39,502 nucleotides of DNA from Fonsecaea monophora (lineage: Eukaryota; Ascomycota; Eurotiomycetes; Chaetothyriales; Herpotrichiellaceae): the NCBI RefSeq assembly GCF_001642475.1, contig NW_019174110.1, forward strand, positions 1-39,502, given 5' to 3'. The position numbers and the translations under genes are program-made. The notes beneath the pieces are model-generated. The model did no database searches and was not told the DNA's origin. It saw nothing but the letters and a program-made list of their open reading frames with translations. Below are positions 1 to 9,040 of the stretch, one piece after another; position 1 is the first letter of the stretch; the number at the start of each line of letters is the position of its first letter.

Positions 1-1812
1 GGGGGCGGGTTTTGAGAACTGAGAGTGGAGAGTGATGGTGAGGGTGGATGAAGAGGGGGTACAAAGAGAGTTGAAGGAGGGTAGTGAGTGTGTGTGTACA
101 TATGTAGGGAGGGAGGTGGCAAGGAGTACGAGTACGTACTGCAAACGGCAATATCTTCTGTCCCCGGTATCAGCGACAGGTTATCCGCGCCCGCACCGAG
201 TTGCTATATTCACGCGCATCATCAGTCCCGTTCTCAAAAAAAAAAAAAAAAAAAACTCCAGACAGAAAAAAAAAAAAGGAATAACTAGGTCAAAAAAAAG
301 AACGTACAACTTTCTTGCGCACACTCAACACCTTGGTCTCCGGGTCGACGTCGTAGACGGTCGTCGTCGCCTCGACCACGTCGTTGATCAGGAGCGTCTT
401 GCCGTCGTCGACCAGCAGCGCGCCGTTGGCGCTCGGGTGCGCGTTCGGCGGCGACACGGTGCGGCAGTCAATGTCCGACGACGAGGCGTTGCAGTAGACG
501 ACGTCGGTGGCCCATTTCCAGGGCCCCCAGTGGTCTTCGTGGCTGCGGAGGATGGTCGCCAGGGGCCCTCCGCCGTAGAAGTAGTGGTCGTTGGTGATGA
601 AGAAGGAGCTGTTTTTGTTGGAACAAGGAGGCGGGGAGGATATGGTTAGTAAAATAACTCAACAAGACTATCTCGGGAAGCCCCGTTACCTCAAACTCGT
701 CGCCGCGACGGCGTTGGGCGTCTTGATGGCCGGGTGGCGAAACTCGCGCTCGTACGTCAACACGTCGGTCCCGAGCGTGTGGGAGAAGAGCACAATGGCT
801 TCGCCTTTGCGGTCGTGGTTGACGGCGAAGATGTAGATCTGTTGGTTTTTTTTTTTTGGCAGTTAGCGATTAGCGATTCGCGATTGAAAATTTAGACAGA
901 GGGACTATATATCCCGTTACAACTGGGTTCGTCCGGATGGTGACTATTGGTCCAAGGACTTGCAAGCAAGGGTGTATCGAGGATCGAGGACCGCGTAAGA
1001 GACACGAATGAATGGATTTTACCTTTGATTTATCGTCCTCGGGCAGGTAGAGATCAATGCCGTGCAAGATCAGATCGTGCGACGAGTCGAGACCTTCAAT
1101 CTTCATCTTGGTCGCCTTGTCTGTCTGTGGATTCTTGTCAGTCTTTTGGGCCCTCTCTCAAAGAAGCTTTGAACCCTTCGCCGCCTGGATGGTCAAGGAA
1201 GATGGGTTTTTGTTTGGTGATTGACATTACGCACCTTGATGTCGTATTTCACAAAGTACTCGTGGTAGGTGGCCGCGCTCTCGGTGTCGTGGCGGTTCAT
1301 GGGCGGATAAAACGCCTCTCGCGTCTCGGGATATCCGCATGCTAGAGTTGAAAGAATAAAGTGTATAGGTCAGATTGGAGATTCCACGGACGTTTTGAAG
1401 GATCGACGAAAGTGAAAGGCTCGGAACTTGGGAAAACGAACCTAGGAATGCCGTCGCCGAGTCATGATGGATTCGCACGTCCTCGCACGCTTGTCCAACT
1501 GTTGTTGTTTGGCGAACAATGGGTCAGCGCATGTACATACACGTCCGTAAATACCAAATACGCAACAGTAGTAGGACGGGGGTGGAGAGTTCGGTGCCAG
1601 GTGGGAGGACAGATGGGATCTCACGAACGAGAATTCGTCCGGCACTTGTCATTGTTCACCGGCCCGTGATGCAGCCACGTCGTATGGATCTTCGCGTCCG
1701 TCGCCCGTCCACCGTACAGATTCAGTACCGGATATGGGTACGCGTAGAAGATGCCCGACAGCGCCACCAGCAGGGACAGCGGGCCAACCCAGACCCAGTT
1801 GTTTACGGCCAT
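1..1812 (-). CDS. Paraoxonase/arylesterase-like lactonase, 3' end beyond window
   Basis: Reconstructed as eight exons on the minus strand: 1629-1812, 1442-1498, 1235-1341, 1023-1124, 690-838, 308-608, 140-203 and 1-18, the last running off the window. Phases agree at every junction. The product starts with a single hydrophobic segment (residues about 5-25), which suggests a membrane anchor or signal. Family hallmarks are ACEDVRIHH, LFSHTLG, SFFITNDHYFYGG and ADNLSLIPGTEDIAV; they match the NDHYF and DNIS-type calcium-site regions of PON1-like six-bladed propellers. Such enzymes hydrolyse lactones and aryl esters, but the natural substrate here is unknown. The first donor (GTTCGT after 1629) is weak, so the end of exon 1 is uncertain; the other introns have ordinary GT-AG borders, some with long T tracts. 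The exon-rich structure contrasts with the mostly intronless genes to the right. Family assignment is good; the last exon is tentative. Confidence 0.8.
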
Positions 1813-2315
1813 GAGTGGTCTGAATAGACGGCAAACCGAGAAACGTTGACGTGTTATGTGACCCAGGAAGCGAAGTAGCGAAGTAATCAGACAGACGGAC
1901 AGTCGGTGGAGAGTCTCGCTATAAGTGTAATGCGGCTGCTGGGATTGATGCTGCTGCTACTGTTCCTAGGATTGATGTCCTGTGTGCCTGTCTGTACTAG
2001 GTAGGTAGGTTGTGGTTGCTTAACCGAGTACTGTCCTCAGTATGGTGCTGTGGGTGGAGAGAAGAGGGGCAAAACCTCGGCTATGGGATGTTTTGAATCT
2101 TGACAGTAGCTTCACTGATTCATTCGTATATTAAGTTCATTGGAGGGTACGGAGGAAAAGAAAAACGGAGACAGAGAGAACATGCGAGGCGGAATTTCCC
2201 CGTGGGTTCCTCCTCCTCATCCATTGGTGGCCTCTTGATCTTGGACCATATGACTAGGCAATTGACAGCCTTATATTAGTAGGAAGGGGGACGACCTGGA
2301 AGGACAGCGTCGTGG
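1813..2315. other. Intergenic: promoter side of paraoxonase-like gene, 3' side of GH43 gene
   Basis: About 500 bases between two minus-strand genes. It holds the upstream region of the paraoxonase-like gene. A short AGGT tandem repeat lies near 1999-2010 and a purine-rich stretch near 2150-2190. I see no credible reading frame or RNA gene. Confidence 0.6.
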
Positions 2316-3437
2316 CTATGTCCACGCCCTCAACTTCTTCCATAGATTCCCCCCAAGCTTGTCAATCAGACTTGCTCGTCTCTGCTCACGGACGCGCGGT
2401 GACGACGCTCCCGCTCCCTGCTCAGACACGTTCCCAGCCCGTCCGTCAGAGTGTGATGCCGAGACACCACCGCTCCATTGTCCCGAGACGGACAGAGCAC
2501 AGCACATGGGCTGGGCCTGGGGGTGAAAGTGCTCAGGACTAAACATCAGCACCCGGGCTTTGCGGTTGCTCCATCCCTGGCCCTGGTGCTCCGTGGCATG
2601 GTAGATGCAGTAGACCCTCCCGTCTCCGTACGGTGAGGCGATGAAGCTCGCGTGCCCAGGTCCAAACGGCCCGCCCTTGTCCCCGTCACTGATGAGGAGC
2701 GGTGTTGGCCGTTTCCTCCACGACGACTCCTTCAGCGGGTCACCGCCGTCGACCAGTTCGAGCACCGCCAGCCGGTAGTCGCTGGTCCAGCTCCCGTTGG
2801 CGCTGTAGATGATCCCTTCAAAGCCCGGGATGCTGACGAACGTGGGGCCTTCGTTGACGCCGTGCGTTCCTCCATCCGCCCTCTCCCACGGCAGTTCTGC
2901 TCGAGAAATACATGTGAGCGTCTCGGCCCGCGCGAGCTCGGGACTCTCCAGCTCGATCAAGAACAGATCCTGCTGTCGGTCCGAGTAGTCACCCAGCGGC
3001 CACCCAGAATAGCAGCAGTACAGCTTCCCCGTGCGCGGCAGGTAGAAGACGGTCGCGTCGATGTTCCAGTGGTCGGGCAGGCCCTTCATCTGGCCGAGAA
3101 ACTCCCACGCCCCGGCCTCCATGGGGTCCTGGCTTCGGCTGCGCAGCAACAGCGTCCTGTGGGAAGGGTTTCCGACCTCGGGATGCGCGCCGCAGAAGTA
3201 AATGTACCATCTCCCCTCCAGGTAGTGTAGCTCGGGAGCCCAGAGGTCCACCACCCATGGCGTCGCCGGCGGCGGTTTCCACGCGATGATCTTCTTGCAG
3301 TTCCTAAAGTTCTCCATGCTGTGCGACATCCATATCTCGACACGGTCCCCGCAGGTAAAAGTCAGGTAGAAGCGGTTGTGCGCGGCCACCATCCACGGAT
3401 CAGGCGTGTCCGTGTCTGCGATGATTTGGTTCGACAT
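2316..3437 (-). CDS. GH43-family glycoside hydrolase, cytoplasmic type
   Basis: Single-exon gene of 373 residues, read from the ATG at 3437. The frame stays open to 3668, but the upstream residues are unlike the family, while MSNQIIADTDTPDPWM fits its usual N-terminus. The family is a five-bladed beta-propeller that cleaves arabinose or xylose linkages by inversion. Visible residues are the probable catalytic base Asp13 (PDPW), the pKa-modulating Asp127 (NIDATVF) and the catalytic acid Glu196 (GVNEGP). Conserved blocks VDLWAPELHYLEGRWYIYF and GPFGPGHASF are also present. No signal peptide is seen, so the substrate is probably taken-up oligosaccharide. The last 60 or so residues, after WSNRKARV, are Ser/Gly/Arg-rich and not family-like; a missed intron or a lineage-specific tail is possible. 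Substrate specificity cannot be told from sequence. Confidence 0.87.
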   Translation of the reverse strand: MSNQIIADTDTPDPWMVAAHNRFYLTFTCGDRVEIWMSHSMENFRNCKKIIAWKPPPATPWVVDLWAPELHYLEGRWYIYFCGAHPEVGNPSHRTLLLRSRSQDPMEAGAWEFLGQMKGLPDHWNIDATVFYLPRTGKLYCCYSGWPLGDYSDRQQDLFLIELESPELARAETLTCISRAELPWERADGGTHGVNEGPTFVSIPGFEGIIYSANGSWTSDYRLAVLELVDGGDPLKESSWRKRPTPLLISDGDKGGPFGPGHASFIASPYGDGRVYCIYHATEHQGQGWSNRKARVLMFSPEHFHPQAQPMCCALSVSGQWSGGVSASHSDGRAGNVSEQGAGASSPRVREQRRASLIDKLGGNLWKKLRAWT

Positions 3438-3934
3438 GTTTTCGTCACCCTCGTCCTGAGGGAGGTGGGATTTAGCCGTCGAGTTTTGACCCGGAACAAT
3501 CTGAAAGATATCATGGCATCGTTTGCTGTCACGGGTTGGGGAAAGAATAGAGGGAAAATCGTCATCGACGTAACCGACCCTCATCGAATCATGTCCCACA
3601 TCGTCTTGTGTTCCACAAGCTTTTATCGGGCAGCACAGATTACAACCTCGTTTACTCGTTACTGGCATCGCCCAGCTTGTCTGTAACGCAAATAATGTCA
3701 GTCGCTCTCGTTACATCATGAGCTGTCTGGCGGATTCAGAAGAGAGCGTGTTGTCAACCCCAAGCACCCTGACTTCCAGTATAGTCCTCTCTCTACAAAC
3801 CGCGAAACTACCCCTTGGACAGCAAGAGGATGATAGTAAGAAGAGATTGTGAAGATTATATTGTGTTTATAAACTCATCGCAGATCGTCGGGTATCATGG
3901 TCATCAGCTCATGGTCACGTAACTCGTCAAAACA
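3438..3934. other. Intergenic: GH43 promoter and 3' side of the Sfi1-like gene
   Basis: Nearly 500 bases between two minus-strand genes. The part from 3438 to 3668 is open in frame with the GH43 gene but does not look coding, so I treat it as 5' leader or promoter. Nothing else is recognised. Confidence 0.5.
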
Positions 3935-5743
3935 TCATTCCTCCTCTTCCTCCACTGCGCCGATGTCCTTGCCAAATAAACCAATGGCTGGAGTGTACGC
4001 CGGTGTCGTAGATGCCAGCAGTTGGCTCCTTCGAGCCGCTGGCGTCGCGGGAACCAGGGATGCCTCTCTTACTGCCTCCTCCCTCCTCGACCTGGTGGAC
4101 GCCTGCCTCCACGCCTGGAGGAACCCAAGAGCCCGTTTCTTCTCATTACGATGGAACAACACATCGGCGTCCTCCTCCAGCCGTTTTGTTCTAAATGCCG
4201 CATTCCTCCAATTTCTCAGCATTTGAACTGCATAGCTGGCCGTCCTTGTGGAGCGGTATTCATCTGCCTTCCTCTGATTCTCAAGGATTTGGCGGGTTGG
4301 CACAAGCCAATTCGATCCGAAGATTTCGAGGCGCTCAATGAGGTTCTTGCGGAACAGACCATCGGCTCGGACATTGGCTTCCTGCATTTGCTCGGTCTTG
4401 TTGTACATTATGATGATTGCGCCATGGGCAGTGCGCCTTGCATTTTCCACATCTTTGCGAGCCCGGAATTCCTGAGCTGTCACATTCATCTGACGCATCT
4501 GGGTGGCCTTCTCCCTCCAAACATTCAGTGCTGTCCGAGCAATGTTCATCTTGACTTTTCGTCTCATGATTTTGTATGATTCAGAGTATTTCACCTCCTT
4601 GCTCTTCTTGGTTGCGGCGCGCCATTTGTGAAAGTAAGTAAAGCTCAAAATATGCTTGCGAGCCTCTATAGCTTTTTTCTCTTCGATTCGGAGTCGAGCC
4701 TTTTCCCGCCACTTCTGAAGCGTATGTTTGCTTGCAAAATAGTCTGCTGCGGCTTCTGCCCGTCGTTCATTTAGTCGAATGTGGTCAAGCTGCACCAACC
4801 ATGTCTGAAGCATTTTGCGGCTTAAGTTCCCTTGATACACAAGAACCGCCTGAGTTTCTGCTTGTCGGATCTGGCTTCTCTTGGCCACCATCTTCATCAA
4901 CGCATTTTCAAGTGCTTGTCGGTCACGGACGTCAGCAGCTGCAACTTCCATCTCTCGGAGGTTCGCAGTCCTCTCTTGCCACTTCCCCAACGTTTTACGG
5001 AGGACTCTCTCATCCCTGATCTTAACAAAGAGCATTTCACGAGTAGCCAGTGTCCAATTCTTGAGCGAAGATGCGGCATCCCGTCGCATACGAAACCCAT
5101 CCGCAACATTGTCCAGTTGACGAATTTCGACGACTGTGTTGCGCCAATGCGACAAAACCTTTCTTGCGAGGTTGCGCAGGTACAGACTGTCTGCCACTGC
5201 ATTCATAGCCGGGTCTTCATATTCCAGGTATGCAGCTCTTTGCAATTGCAGCTTGTGGCGCCACTGTTCAAGCGCTTGCGATGCCAATTTTCGGTTGTCA
5301 AGTGCGACAGCTTGTTGCCAGAGGGGGTCATCTTCATTGATCGAGTCGATCGAGTCAGGCGTGGCAGGTCGCACTGGCATAGAAATATAACTGCCGACTC
5401 GGCTGTTCCGCCCTTCCTCGTAGTCGGTCGCCGCATCCGTGGATGTTCCATCGGTCGTCAACACTATGTTCGCCTCTTGTAAAACATCGAGGAACTTTTC
5501 GTTGAGAGGAATGTCAGGATCGGTCTCGAGGAGGTCGAGGAGCCACTGCAAGCACGCGTCATCGTACTGCGTCGATACGTGGCCTTCTGGGAATATGGCA
5601 TTGTATTCGCGTTGTAACGCAGAGGGAGTGAAGCTGATGGCGGCTTCTTGGAGACGGAAGAGAACACGATGTAAACGGTCTATGTCTTCTGGAGAGAACA
5701 GCCTCACATCACTGGCGAAATGCGCCAATTCTTCCGGCGTCAT
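3935..5743 (-). CDS. Sfi1-repeat protein (spindle pole body/centrin-binding type), short form
   Basis: Single-exon gene of 602 residues. The start is the first ATG in frame (MTPEELAHF). Residues about 1-110 resemble the helical N-terminal part of fungal Sfi1. Residues about 150-560 are a run of roughly ten degenerate alpha-helical repeats, each with a core such as LxxWRxxA (ALEQWRHKL, VLSHWRNTV, TLGKWQERT, TLQKWREKA, ALNVWREKA, MLRNWRNAA, FLQAWRQAS). In Sfi1 such repeats form one long helix, each binding a centrin (Cdc31), and build the half-bridge that drives spindle-pole-body duplication. One repeat near residues 440-455 has lost its Trp (AIIIMYNKT). The protein ends in an acidic EVEEEEE-like tail and is much shorter than the Sfi1 proteins of about 1000 residues I know from other fungi. 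It could be the true Sfi1 or a divergent paralogue. Confidence 0.82.
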   Translation of the reverse strand: MTPEELAHFASDVRLFSPEDIDRLHRVLFRLQEAAISFTPSALQREYNAIFPEGHVSTQYDDACLQWLLDLLETDPDIPLNEKFLDVLQEANIVLTTDGTSTDAATDYEEGRNSRVGSYISMPVRPATPDSIDSINEDDPLWQQAVALDNRKLASQALEQWRHKLQLQRAAYLEYEDPAMNAVADSLYLRNLARKVLSHWRNTVVEIRQLDNVADGFRMRRDAASSLKNWTLATREMLFVKIRDERVLRKTLGKWQERTANLREMEVAAADVRDRQALENALMKMVAKRSQIRQAETQAVLVYQGNLSRKMLQTWLVQLDHIRLNERRAEAAADYFASKHTLQKWREKARLRIEEKKAIEARKHILSFTYFHKWRAATKKSKEVKYSESYKIMRRKVKMNIARTALNVWREKATQMRQMNVTAQEFRARKDVENARRTAHGAIIIMYNKTEQMQEANVRADGLFRKNLIERLEIFGSNWLVPTRQILENQRKADEYRSTRTASYAVQMLRNWRNAAFRTKRLEEDADVLFHRNEKKRALGFLQAWRQASTRSRREEAVREASLVPATPAARRSQLLASTTPAYTPAIGLFGKDIGAVEEEEE

Positions 5744-6856
5744 GATAGCATCCAGAAAGCACCATTGTTGCAACTAACGATACTTGTTGGAAGCGACAAA
5801 CGTACTCCGTATTGTGCATTGAACTCATCGAAGAGACATGAGGACCGCGTCTGATGGCGTGAGGCCTTGGCAGGGGACGCGACAGCACGTGATAGATTGG
5901 GAAACTTATCCGGAATATGAAATTGTTAAAACAGCATCTTCTACGGCCCCTTTTCCCCTTCAGCCCTTCGATGTTCTCGCGTCCGATAATAATTCCTTAT
6001 CGTGCATACGACATATTCGGACCACTTGCAGCCAGGGTCTTACGCATCAGACTGCTTCTCAAGTCTTCTCAAGAGGGACTGGCTCCAGTCATTCTGCAAG
6101 AACCCCAAACGACCAAAATATTACTATGTTAACGGCTGACACATCGCGTAAACTCCGCCTCGTCTGGCTGACAATCTTCAGATGTTACTACACTAAGTTC
6201 AGTCTTCTCCAGTTAGCCAACGCGAATTCTGGGGAAGTCGGCACAGCGCCGCTGTATGCCGTTTACCAGCCTTTTCCTCCTTGAGTACTTTGCTCCGAGC
6301 TCTCGGGCGGCAAGGATGACGAGGCAAACCATCACCGTCGACATCCAATCGCTACGGCGTGTTGACTAATAGCGCGTCGACGAGACCCAACCGAACCAGC
6401 CTCGTCGATCTTACCCCTGGCTCCGATGTTAACTCGAGGTCAAACAGGTCGAATTGTGCCATTCCCCGTATCTCAGGCATTGCAGCTTGAGTTTGCGTAA
6501 CCGAAAACGGCAATTACCCTCCTGAAAGTGCGTCCCGTCGACATGCCAATTAAAAACTGCTTTGAGCTGCCCTGCTCGAAATGAAACCGTTCAACAGCCT
6601 TCCGGTGGAATGATTCTAGTCTCCTTCATCGAGCTGCGTCGTCTTGTCTGAAATGATCGGCGTGAAGGACGAGAAAGGGAAAAGGTGTCTTGAATCATAA
6701 AGGTCCATGAGAAAGCCGAGTCTCGCTTGTGTCAGGTCTTGCATATGGCCGCCGTGGCGCTTATGGTGAGCTTCGTAGCACGCGGGATTAAATACAGACG
6801 GTAAGGGTCCTTATCTTGTTGCCAGCGCTCCCTCTTTCGATCGCAGCCAGACCTCC
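5744..6856. other. Divergent promoter region, Sfi1-like gene and P450 gene
   Basis: About 1.1 kb between head-to-head genes. A 148-codon open frame at 5838-6284 (+) shows no family resemblance and I do not call it. A TATA-like element for the P450 is listed separately. No RNA gene or repeat family is recognised. Confidence 0.5.
6788..6796 (+). promoter_or_regulatory. TATA-like element upstream of P450
   Basis: TTAAATACA lies about 60 bases before the P450 ATG. The identical nine bases occur about 85 bases before the acyltransferase ATG (8949-8957). Position and AT content suit a TATA element; function is inferred. Confidence 0.35.
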
Positions 6857-8470
6857 ATGATGGCCCAGTTCAGCACCACGCAACTATTCATCGGCGTTGC
6901 AGGCGTACTTGTAGTTGCCCTGCTCGTCTACAGATTGTTCTTCTCCAAGTCGCAATTAAAGGGCGGCCATTCTCTTCCGCCCGGTCCTACACCTAGATTC
7001 TTGGTGGGAAATCTACCCGACCTTCCTCCAGCTGGCGCCAAAGAATGGCTCCACTGGCTCAAGCACAAAGAGCTTTACGGCCCGATCAGCTCCCTCACCG
7101 TTTTGGGCCAGACGATGATCATCATCAGCGATCAGAAGGTCGCGGTTGACTTGATGGAGAAGCGTTCTGCTTCTCACTCGTCGCGACCAAAGCCAGTGTT
7201 TGGGGCTGACATGTGTGGATGGAACCGGATTCTAGGACTGATGCCATACTCGAACAAGAGTCGGGCTTACAGAAGAGCGCTACATACTGTGCTTGGCACA
7301 TCCTCTGCCATTGATCCATTCCGGCCACTCATTGAGCTGGAAACACGGCGTTTCCTGCTCAGTGTGCTTGAGAATCCTCAAGAAGTGCTGCACCTTATCC
7401 GCACCCAGGCTGGCTCTATCATTCTGAAGATCAGCTATGGCTATTCAATTGAACCCAAGGGGCGCGATCCGCTGGTAGATCTTGCAGAGCGGTCCCTCGA
7501 TCATTTCTCCAAAGCTTGCACGCCGGGAGCCTGGTTAGTGGATGTGATACCTGTGCTCAAGTATCTACCTGACTGGCTTCCCGGCACTGAATTCAAGCGT
7601 ACCGCACGGGAATGGAAAGCGACTCTTGATACCGTTTCGGAGCTCCCGTACAAGTATGTGCAGCAAAAGCTTCGCGGCGGGGTGGCTGAGCCTTCATACC
7701 TCTCCAAGCTCCTTCAAACTGAGGATGGATCACCTCTGTCGCCCGAGGCCGCAGACGTCGCACAGTGGTCCTCGTTCTCTCTGTACGCAGGAGGCGCCGA
7801 CACCACCGTGTCGTCCATGGCGTGCTTCGTGCTGGCCATGACGCTCAACCCTGAAGTCCAACGCAAAGCCCAGGCCGAAATAGATGCTGTGGTTGGCTCT
7901 TCTCGCCTGCCGACCTTTTCCGACCGCGAGTCCCTCCCCTACGTCAACGCACTCGTCAAGGAGGTCCTCCGTTGGCATCCCGTGGGTCCCATGGGGGTGC
8001 CTCACCTGACGACCAAGGCCGACGTCTACGAAGACTATTTCATCCCCGAAGGCAGCGTCCTGATCCCTAACATCTGGGCCATGCTGCACGACGAGACCGT
8101 CTACCCCGACCCGGACAAGTTCGACCCTTCCCGCTTTCTCGTTCCTAACCCACCCCCCGAGCCTCGCAACATAGCCTTCGGATTCGGCCGTCGGATCTGC
8201 CCAGGCAAGCTGTTCGCTGAAGCGACTCTCTTTTCGTCCATCTCTGCGTTCCTGGCCGTCTTCAACGTGCGCAAGTGCGTCGAGAACGGTAAGGAGGTTG
8301 ACCCCGTTGTGGACTTCGACACGGGCATCATCAGCCACCCGAAGCCGTTCAAATGCGACATCGTCCCGCGCTCCGCCATCCACGAGAAACTGATCCGATC
8401 TGTGGAGATTGAGCATCCCACCCCAGAACATGGCGACGCAAGGTACTTGGCCCACAACGTCACGGTGTAG
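6857..8470 (+). CDS. Cytochrome P450 monooxygenase (OrdA-like type)
   Basis: Intronless gene of 537 residues, a normal length for a fungal microsomal P450. An N-terminal membrane anchor (residues about 10-28, then basic KSQLKGG) and the proline hinge LPPGPTP are followed by the I-helix oxygen-activation motif AGGADTT (311-317), the ExxR pair Glu369/Arg372 in KEVLRWHP, and the haem-binding loop FGFGRRICPG with axial Cys448. All essential residues are present, so the enzyme should be active. Overall character is closest to the O-methylsterigmatocystin-oxidoreductase-like fungal P450s; the CYP family and substrate cannot be assigned from sequence. It is followed in tandem by an acyltransferase, a pairing typical of tailoring steps in secondary metabolism. 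ATG codons at 6857 and 6860 are both possible starts. Confidence 0.95.
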   Translation: MMAQFSTTQLFIGVAGVLVVALLVYRLFFSKSQLKGGHSLPPGPTPRFLVGNLPDLPPAGAKEWLHWLKHKELYGPISSLTVLGQTMIIISDQKVAVDLMEKRSASHSSRPKPVFGADMCGWNRILGLMPYSNKSRAYRRALHTVLGTSSAIDPFRPLIELETRRFLLSVLENPQEVLHLIRTQAGSIILKISYGYSIEPKGRDPLVDLAERSLDHFSKACTPGAWLVDVIPVLKYLPDWLPGTEFKRTAREWKATLDTVSELPYKYVQQKLRGGVAEPSYLSKLLQTEDGSPLSPEAADVAQWSSFSLYAGGADTTVSSMACFVLAMTLNPEVQRKAQAEIDAVVGSSRLPTFSDRESLPYVNALVKEVLRWHPVGPMGVPHLTTKADVYEDYFIPEGSVLIPNIWAMLHDETVYPDPDKFDPSRFLVPNPPPEPRNIAFGFGRRICPGKLFAEATLFSSISAFLAVFNVRKCVENGKEVDPVVDFDTGIISHPKPFKCDIVPRSAIHEKLIRSVEIEHPTPEHGDARYLAHNVTV

Positions 8471-9040
8471 GACAGGTAGGAGGTTTGAGTCTTCACAGCG
8501 GCTCTATTCATTGTAGGCAGATTGCCTTGGGTTATGTGGCAAGGCGATGTGAGATCTAGTTGAGAATCCAGTCTGTGGGGAGAGGTCAAGACCTGAGGGT
8601 CCGGTGTGTTATATTTGCGTATATTCGATATACACAAGTAGCTGCGAGTATGATAACACCGAAATTCGTATATTGGCCGGAACTGGAAACCGAAGAATTG
8701 GCGCCTCATGCGCCCCTCATTCGGTTCAGCCTCGGCTCCGCACACAAATCGAGACGCGGACAGAACCACGATTTGAATAATGACGAACAGACAAGTAATT
8801 ACTTCGTAGACGAAGATCTCAACGGCCGCAACAATTCTCGTGTGCGTCCTCTTCGCTGACCGCCTGCTCTGACTCTTGGTGGCCCAACTGTAATCAGTGC
8901 TGGCCTCGCCTCGTTGATCATACATCCAGCCCTCGGCCTACCAGCCTTTTAAATACACGGAGTGCCTAGCCTTTTGACGAGATGTGCTTCTAACCTGGTA
9001 CCACAGCGTCCTATCTCACGGAGTTGTCAGCTGGGAAAAC
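8471..9040. other. Intergenic: P450 3' side and acyltransferase promoter
   Basis: About 570 bases between two plus-strand genes. It contains the TATA-like element at 8949-8957 and otherwise nothing that I recognise. Confidence 0.5.
8949..8957 (+). promoter_or_regulatory. TATA-like element upstream of acyltransferase
   Basis: TTAAATACA, identical to the element before the P450, about 85 bases before the chosen ATG at 9041. Inferred from position and composition only. Confidence 0.35.

Noticed and set aside
32..649. 205-codon plus-strand open frame
   Set aside because: It lies opposite well-supported paraoxonase exons, is low complexity (Lys and Arg runs) and reads through intron T tracts.
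3438..3668. N-terminal extension of the GH43 protein
   Set aside because: The frame is open but the residues are unlike the family, and the ATG at 3437 gives the usual N-terminus.
5838..6284. 148-codon plus-strand open frame
   Set aside because: No family resemblance or domain; it sits in a divergent promoter and has the composition of non-coding DNA.
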